A stretch of 64,000 bases of DNA from Nocardioides sp. CFH 31398 (GTDB lineage: Bacteria > Actinomycetota > Actinomycetes > Propionibacteriales > Nocardioidaceae): the NCBI RefSeq assembly GCF_022436705.1, contig NZ_JAKUHT010000024.1, positions 50,620 through 114,619 of the forward strand, in the 5' to 3' direction. This document shows, piece after piece, positions 60,084-64,000 of this stretch; position 1 is the first letter of the stretch; every line of letters begins with the position of its first letter. A model generated the notes under the pieces. It did no database searches. It saw nothing but the letters and a program-made list of their open reading frames with translations, and was not told the DNA's origin. A program made the translations under genes and the position numbers.

Positions 60084-60831
60084 CGGAACCCCCCGGGGCG
60101 GACGCGACGAGCGGCGCCGCTTCACCCGGCGGCGCTGGGCCCGGCGGCTGCGGGGGTGGCGCGCCGCCCTCGCCGCGTCGCTCGTCCTCGTGCTCGTGGG
60201 CGTCGGGGTGTGGCTGGTCGGCTGGTCCGACGTCCTCGACGTCGAGGGCGTCGAGGTCGCCGGCGCGACCGACACGGTGACCCCCGACCAGGTGCGGCGG
60301 GCCGCGGCCGTCGAGGAGGGCGAGCCGCTGGCGCGGGTCGACCTCGACGTCATCCGCAGCCGCGTGGAGTCGCTGGCCGCCGTCCGGGAGGCGGACGTGT
60401 CACGCGAGTGGCCGGACGCGGTCCGGGTGTCGGTGGTCGAGCGCGAGGCCGTCGCCCTGGTGGAGATCGGCGGGGTGGTGCGCGGGATGGACGTCGACGG
60501 CGTCGCCTTCCGCCGCTACCAGGGTGACCCGCCGCCGATGCCGCGCGTCGAGACCGACTCCTCGGTGACCGCGGAGGCGCTGCGCGAGGCCGCCCGGGTC
60601 GTCGTCGCCATGCCGGCCGGCCTGGCCGAGCGCGTCGAGGCGGTCCGGGTGGACTCGGTCGACGCGATCACCCTGTCGCTGCGCGACGGGCGCACCGTGC
60701 GGTGGGGGAGCGCGGAGTCCTCCGAGCAGAAGTCGTCGGTCCTCGCCGTCATGCTCCGCCAGGACGCGCTGACCTACGACGTCAGCGTGCCGAGCGACCC
60801 GACGTACTGCACGGACCCCGCCTGCGCCTGA
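60076..60831 (+). CDS. ftsQ: Cell division protein FtsQ (POTRA domain)
   Basis: A 251-residue bitopic protein. The basic head (RRRFTRRRWARRLRGWR) leads to one helix (ALAASLVLVLVGVGVWLVG) and the POTRA domain VLDVEGVEVAGATDTVTPDQVRRAAAVEEGEPLARVDL. VREADVSREWPDAVRVSVVEREAVALVEIGGVVRGMDVDGVAF is the beta domain. It recruits FtsLB and FtsWI. The C-terminal Cys pair (YCTDPACA) is unusual in the family. GTG 60076 has GGGAGGAGG upstream. A hairpin follows directly after the stop. Confidence 0.93.
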   Translation: MTDGTPRGGRDERRRFTRRRWARRLRGWRAALAASLVLVLVGVGVWLVGWSDVLDVEGVEVAGATDTVTPDQVRRAAAVEEGEPLARVDLDVIRSRVESLAAVREADVSREWPDAVRVSVVEREAVALVEIGGVVRGMDVDGVAFRRYQGDPPPMPRVETDSSVTAEALREAARVVVAMPAGLAERVEAVRVDSVDAITLSLRDGRTVRWGSAESSEQKSSVLAVMLRQDALTYDVSVPSDPTYCTDPACA

Positions 60832-60848
60832 GCCCCCGACGCGGGGGC
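60832..60848 (+). terminator. Hairpin after ftsQ
   Basis: GCCCCC (60832-60837) pairs with GGGGGC (60843-60848) around a five-base loop, starting at the base after the ftsQ stop. It may attenuate read-through from the mur genes into ftsZ. Confidence 0.6.
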
Positions 60849-60942
60849 CGACCGGAGTGACGCGTGTGACTTGCTCGGCACCGAACCGGGCGTGTCGGTC
60901 GCGCGGTGCCCCGCCCGGCCCTAACGTTCTACTTGCACGAGG

Positions 60943-60975
60943 TTGACATAACTATAACCCTCAGCCAGAGGGTTA
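60943..60975 (+). promoter_or_regulatory. ftsZ promoter region with inverted repeat
   Basis: TTGACA at 60943-60948 is a perfect -35 hexamer and TATAAC at 60953-60958 looks like a -10 for an overlapping start site. TAACCCTC (60955-60962) pairs with GAGGGTTA (60968-60975) over a five-base loop and overlaps this -10. It is the most AT-rich stretch of the window. The rest of the 222-base gap is the leader of ftsZ. Which hexamers are used cannot be settled by eye. Confidence 0.65.
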
Positions 60976-61053
60976 AGGTTTTCCCTCGAACCGACCAGAG
61001 CACCAGCAGGCCCCGGAACCCGACCGGGCACCCCACCGGAAGGCGATCACGCC

Positions 61054-62352
61054 GTGGCAGCACAGAACTACCTGGCCATCATCAAGGTCGTCGGCATCGG
61101 CGGCGGCGGCGTCAACGCCGTCAACCGGATGATCGAGGTCGGTCTCAAGGGCGTCGAGTTCATCGCCATCAACACCGACGCCCAGGCGCTGCTGATGAGC
61201 GACGCCGACGTCAAGCTCGACATCGGCCGCGAGCTCACCCGCGGTCTCGGCGCGGGGGCCAACCCCGAGGTCGGCGGCCAGGCGGCCCAGGACCACGCCG
61301 ACGAGATCGAGGAGGTCATGAAGGGCGCCGACATGGTCTTCGTGACCGCCGGCGAGGGCGGCGGCACGGGCACCGGCGGGGCGCCGGTCGTGGCGAAGAT
61401 CGCCCGCTCGCTGGGCGCCCTGACCATCGGTGTCGTCACCCGCCCCTTCGCGTTCGAGGGTCGTCGTCGCGCCAACTCCGCCGAGGAGGGCATCGCCGCG
61501 CTCCGCGAGGAGGTCGACACCCTCATCGTCATCCCGAACGACCGCCTGCTGTCGATCAGCGACCGCAGCGTCTCGGTCCTCGACGCCTTCAAGCAGGCCG
61601 ACCAGGTCCTCCTGCAGGGCGTCTCGGGCATCACCGACCTCATCACCACCCCGGGCCTGATCAACCTCGACTTCGCCGACGTGAAGTCCGTCATGGCCAA
61701 CGCCGGCTCCGCACTCATGGGCATCGGCTCGGCCCGGGGCGACGACCGCGCCGTGGCGGCGGCCGAGATGGCCGTCTCCTCGCCGCTGCTCGAGGCCTCC
61801 ATCGAGGGGGCCCAGGGCGTGCTGCTGTCCATCGCCGGCGGCTCCGACCTCGGCCTGTTCGAGATCAACGAGGCCGCCGCGCTGGTGGCGGAGGCGGCCC
61901 ACGGCGAGGCCAACATCATCTTCGGCGCGACGATCGACGACGCCCTCGGCGACGAGGTGCGGGTCACGGTCATCGCCGCCGGGTTCGACGGCGGCATGCC
62001 CAAGCGCCGCGACGACGGGATGGCGCTGCGCCGCAGCGCCCGCCCCGCCTCGGGTGGCGCGGGCGCCTCGGGTGGCTCCGCCTCCGGGGGCACCTCGGGC
62101 CCGTCGGGCTCCCCGTCGCCGTCCGGCGGTGGCGCCAGCGCCTCCCGTCCCAGCACCCCCTCCGCCGGCCAGGAGCGCCCCCGCCCCGCCGCCGAGCGCG
62201 CAGGCGCCCCCGCCCCGCGCGAGACGCCGGCCCCGGCGCCCGCCGCCCGGGACACCCCCCGCGAGGAGCGGAACGAGACCCCGGCCAAGCCCGCGCCGAA
62301 GCCGGTCGAGTTCGAGGACGACGACCTCGACGTGCCCGACTTCCTCAAGTAG
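61054..62352 (+). CDS. ftsZ: Cell division protein FtsZ
   Basis: A 432-residue tubulin homologue. [16 protein letters not shown] binds GTP, the tubulin signature [10 protein letters not shown] is near 108-117, and the T7 loop is [14 protein letters not shown], so polymerisation and GTPase motifs are complete. It forms the Z ring. After the core (about 320) comes a long Ser/Gly/Pro/Ala-rich linker (330-420) ending in [13 protein letters not shown], the conserved C-terminal peptide that binds SepF and other partners. The GTG has GGAAGG upstream. pgeF begins two bases after the stop. Confidence 0.98.
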   Translation: MAAQNYLAIIKVVGIGGGGVNAVNRMIEVGLKGVEFIAINTDAQALLMSDADVKLDIGRELTRGLGAGANPEVGGQAAQDHADEIEEVMKGADMVFVTAGEGGGTGTGGAPVVAKIARSLGALTIGVVTRPFAFEGRRRANSAEEGIAALREEVDTLIVIPNDRLLSISDRSVSVLDAFKQADQVLLQGVSGITDLITTPGLINLDFADVKSVMANAGSALMGIGSARGDDRAVAAAEMAVSSPLLEASIEGAQGVLLSIAGGSDLGLFEINEAAALVAEAAHGEANIIFGATIDDALGDEVRVTVIAAGFDGGMPKRRDDGMALRRSARPASGGAGASGGSASGGTSGPSGSPSPSGGGASASRPSTPSAGQERPRPAAERAGAPAPRETPAPAPAARDTPREERNETPAKPAPKPVEFEDDDLDVPDFLK

Positions 62353-62354
62353 GC

Positions 62355-63059
62355 GTGTTCCTCCACTCCGCGTCGGTGCCGGCCGCGGCCGGCACCGTCG
62401 AGGTCCGGTTCACCGACACCGAGCTGGACCTCCAGGGCACCCGGGACGGCTTCGCCGAGGCCCTGGCGCGGCTCGAGGCCACCACGGGCGCGTGCTTCGC
62501 GCGCATGACGCAGGTCCACGGCGACGTCGTCCACGAGGTCGCCGACGACCCCGGCCCGGGGCCCCGTGACGACGTCCCCACCGGGGACGGGCTCGTCACC
62601 GCCCGGCCGGGCGTCGGCCTGATGGTCCGGGTCGCCGACTGCGTCCCGGTGGTGCTCGCCGACCCCGGCACCGGCGCCCTGGGCGTCGCGCACGCCGGCC
62701 GCGAGGGCGTCCGGCTCGGCGTCGTCACCCGGACCGTGGCACGGCTGCGCGAGCTCGGCGCCGGCCCCGGCCTGCGAGCCTGGGTGGGACCCCACGTCTG
62801 CGGCTCCTGCTACGAGGTCCCCGTGACGATGCGCGCCGAGGTGGCCGCGGTCGTGCCCGCGACGTGGAGCACGACGCGCCAGGGCACCCCCGGTCTCGAC
62901 CTGGGGGCGGGCGTCGTCGCCCAGCTGGACGCCGCCGGAGTGGACGCCGAGCTCGTCGGCGGCTGCACGCTCGAGGACCCCGCCGCCCACTCCTACCGTC
63001 GTGACGGCGCGGCGTCCGGGCGCCTCGCGGGCCTGGTGTGGACGGCGGGCGTCGCGTGA
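62355..63059 (+). CDS. pgeF: Peptidoglycan editing factor PgeF / polyphenol oxidase family
   Basis: A 234-residue YfiH/YlmD-type protein. The metal-binding residues are His in MTQVHGDVVHEV, Cys in VADCVPVVLAD and His in GVAHAGREG. In most family members the last motif reads HAGWRG; here the Trp-Arg is replaced by Arg-Glu. GPHVCGSCYEVP matches the usual Cys-rich strand. In E. coli PgeF limits misincorporation of L-Ser in the stem peptide; the family also oxidises phenolics. GTG 62355 is two bases after ftsZ, and the end overlaps yggS (GTGA). Confidence 0.9.
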   Translation: MFLHSASVPAAAGTVEVRFTDTELDLQGTRDGFAEALARLEATTGACFARMTQVHGDVVHEVADDPGPGPRDDVPTGDGLVTARPGVGLMVRVADCVPVVLADPGTGALGVAHAGREGVRLGVVTRTVARLRELGAGPGLRAWVGPHVCGSCYEVPVTMRAEVAAVVPATWSTTRQGTPGLDLGAGVVAQLDAAGVDAELVGGCTLEDPAAHSYRRDGAASGRLAGLVWTAGVA

Positions 63060-63787
63060 GCGCCGGGCAGGACGCCACGCGGGCCGAGGCCCGCCGCGAG
63101 GAGCTCGCCGAGCGTCTCGACGTCGTCCGCGAACGGCTGGCCGCCGCCTGCGCCGCCGCCGGCCGCGCGGTCGACGACGTCACCCTCGTCGCGGTCACCA
63201 AGTTCTTCGGTGCCGCCGACGTCCGCACCCTCGCGGCGCTCGGCGTGACCGAGGTGGGGGAGAACCGCCACCAGGAGGCGGAGGAGAAGGCCGCCGAGCT
63301 CGCCGAGGAGTCCCTGCGCTGGCACTTCGTCGGCGGCCTGCAGAGCAACAAGGCCGCCGCCGTCGCGCGCTGGGCCGACGTCGTGGAGTCGGTCGACCGC
63401 CGCAAGCTCGTCGCCCGGCTCGACGGCGGCGCCGCCGAGCGCGGGCGCGACCTGGACTGCCTGGTGCAGGTGAGCCTCGACGACCCCGGCTCCTCGGGCA
63501 CCCGGGCGGGCTGCGCGCCGTCCGACCTGCCGGCCCTCGCCGACGCCGTCGCCGAGGCGCCGCACCTCCGGCTGAGGGGCCTGATGGCCGTGGCGCCGAC
63601 CGACGAGGACCCCGCCGCGGCGTTCGACCGCCTCGCCGAGCTGCACGCGCGGCTGCGCGGCGACCACCCCGACGCGACGTGGCTGTCGGCCGGGATGAGC
63701 AACGACCTCGAGCAGGCCGTCGAACGGGGCGCGACACACGTGCGTGTCGGCCGCGCGGTCCTCGGGGAGAGGCCCTCGAACCAGTAG
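63056..63787 (+). CDS. yggS: YggS family PLP homeostasis protein
   Basis: A 243-residue PLP-binding TIM barrel. VTLVAVTKFFGAADVRTLAALGVTEVGENRHQEAEEK carries the cofactor Lys (in VTKF) and GENR, WHFVGGLQSNKA is the conserved loop, LRGLMAVAP and WLSAGMSNDLEQAVERGATHVRVGRAVLG are the C-terminal signatures. YggS proteins keep PLP levels and have no clear catalytic activity. Like pgeF and sepF it forms the classic ftsZ-pgeF-yggS-sepF run. GTG 63056 overlaps the pgeF stop; the first 15 residues are lineage-specific. Confidence 0.95.
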   Translation: MSAGQDATRAEARREELAERLDVVRERLAAACAAAGRAVDDVTLVAVTKFFGAADVRTLAALGVTEVGENRHQEAEEKAAELAEESLRWHFVGGLQSNKAAAVARWADVVESVDRRKLVARLDGGAAERGRDLDCLVQVSLDDPGSSGTRAGCAPSDLPALADAVAEAPHLRLRGLMAVAPTDEDPAAAFDRLAELHARLRGDHPDATWLSAGMSNDLEQAVERGATHVRVGRAVLGERPSNQ

Positions 63788-63804
63788 TGTCCTGATCACG
63801 ATCG

Positions 63805-63822
63805 GCACCCCGGCCGGGGTGC
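63805..63822. promoter_or_regulatory. 18-bp palindrome before sepF
   Basis: GCACCCCGGCCGGGGTGC is a perfect palindrome 22 bases before the sepF ATG, just upstream of two GGAG-type ribosome sites. It could form an RNA hairpin that affects sepF translation or a dimeric protein site. Confidence 0.55.
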
Positions 63823-63844
63823 AGGAGCCAGGAGGAATGCACCC

Positions 63845-64000
63845 ATGGCTGGTGGCATGCGCAAGTTCGGCGAGTACCTCGGCCTGCTCGAGGACTCCGA
63901 CCGGTACGACCAGTACGACGAGGACGTCGACCTGGCCCGCACCGGCACGTCGCCCGAGCGCGCCCGCGGCGCGGCGGCCTCGCCCCGCGCCGAGCAGCCC
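63845..64000 (+). CDS. sepF: Cell division protein SepF (3' truncated by window edge)
   Basis: The first 52 residues of SepF are visible: the amphipathic, membrane-binding N terminus AGGMRKFGEYLGLLEDSDRYD, then an acidic stretch and the start of the variable linker (ARTGTSPERARG). SepF anchors FtsZ to the membrane in actinobacteria, which lack FtsA and ZipA, and binds the FtsZ tail. ATG 63845 has CCAGGAGG upstream. The dimerisation domain lies beyond the window. Confidence 0.92.
   Translation, partial: MAGGMRKFGEYLGLLEDSDRYDQYDEDVDLARTGTSPERARGAAASPRAEQP

Overview
The window is very GC-rich, uses many GTG starts, has short or overlapping gene junctions, and carries an actinobacterial dcw (division and cell wall) cluster. 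It comes from an actinomycete chromosome. Gene order matches, from memory, the region running from the ArsA/acyltransferase/DAHP-synthase/PknL block to ftsZ-pgeF-yggS-sepF in mycobacteria, and the glkA-macRS-pfkA-to-ftsZ region of Streptomyces. Gene content and the small repeats fit a Propionibacteriales (Nocardioides-like) genome, but that placement is inference. I see no rRNA, tRNA, CRISPR array, prophage, integrase or transposase gene.

Left part (1-24 kb): a truncated SRPBCC protein, an ArsA-like ATPase, a Cys-motif protein and two tandem ROK sugar kinases form an overlapping operon. It is followed by a membrane protein, an esterase, a PlsC-type acyltransferase, a MacS/MacR-type two-component system split by a flavin-reductase-like gene, a GNAT enzyme and a coiled-coil protein. 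Then come a DUF1028 protein, a phosphofructokinase with the residues of a pyrophosphate-dependent enzyme, a fused asymmetric ABC exporter, an APC permease, a DUF4031-NUDIX fusion, class II DAHP synthase, threonine aldolase and a large secreted subtilase.

Middle part (24-45 kb): a LolA-like protein with an ABC transporter, a lipase-like hydrolase, a discoidin-like membrane protein, a Dps protein, a lipoprotein, a PASTA-domain Ser/Thr kinase divergent from an Rv2175c-like DNA-binding protein, a polyprenyl diphosphate synthase, MTHFR, a phytoene-desaturase-like oxidoreductase, a HEPN protein behind a perfect LexA box, a methyltransferase, DUF3040, and a moxR-DUF58-transglutaminase operon on the minus strand.

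Right part (45.8-64 kb): mraZ, a small membrane ORF, rsmH, ftsL, ftsI, murE, murF, mraY, murD, ftsW, murG, murC, ftsQ, ftsZ, pgeF, yggS and the start of sepF. These make lipid II, flip and crosslink it, and assemble the Z ring. Most junctions are GTGA/ATGA overlaps. The cluster is broken at two places: a repeat block between ftsI and murE, and a hairpin plus promoter between ftsQ and ftsZ.

Non-coding signals carry much of the novelty: GTGG boxes at 10-bp spacing on both sides of the moxR-mraZ intergenic region; a family of 32-bp tandem repeats at three intergenic loci; a REP/BIME-like element; and a recurring TANNNT hexamer six or seven bases before the start codon of at least ten genes, which suggests leaderless transcripts.
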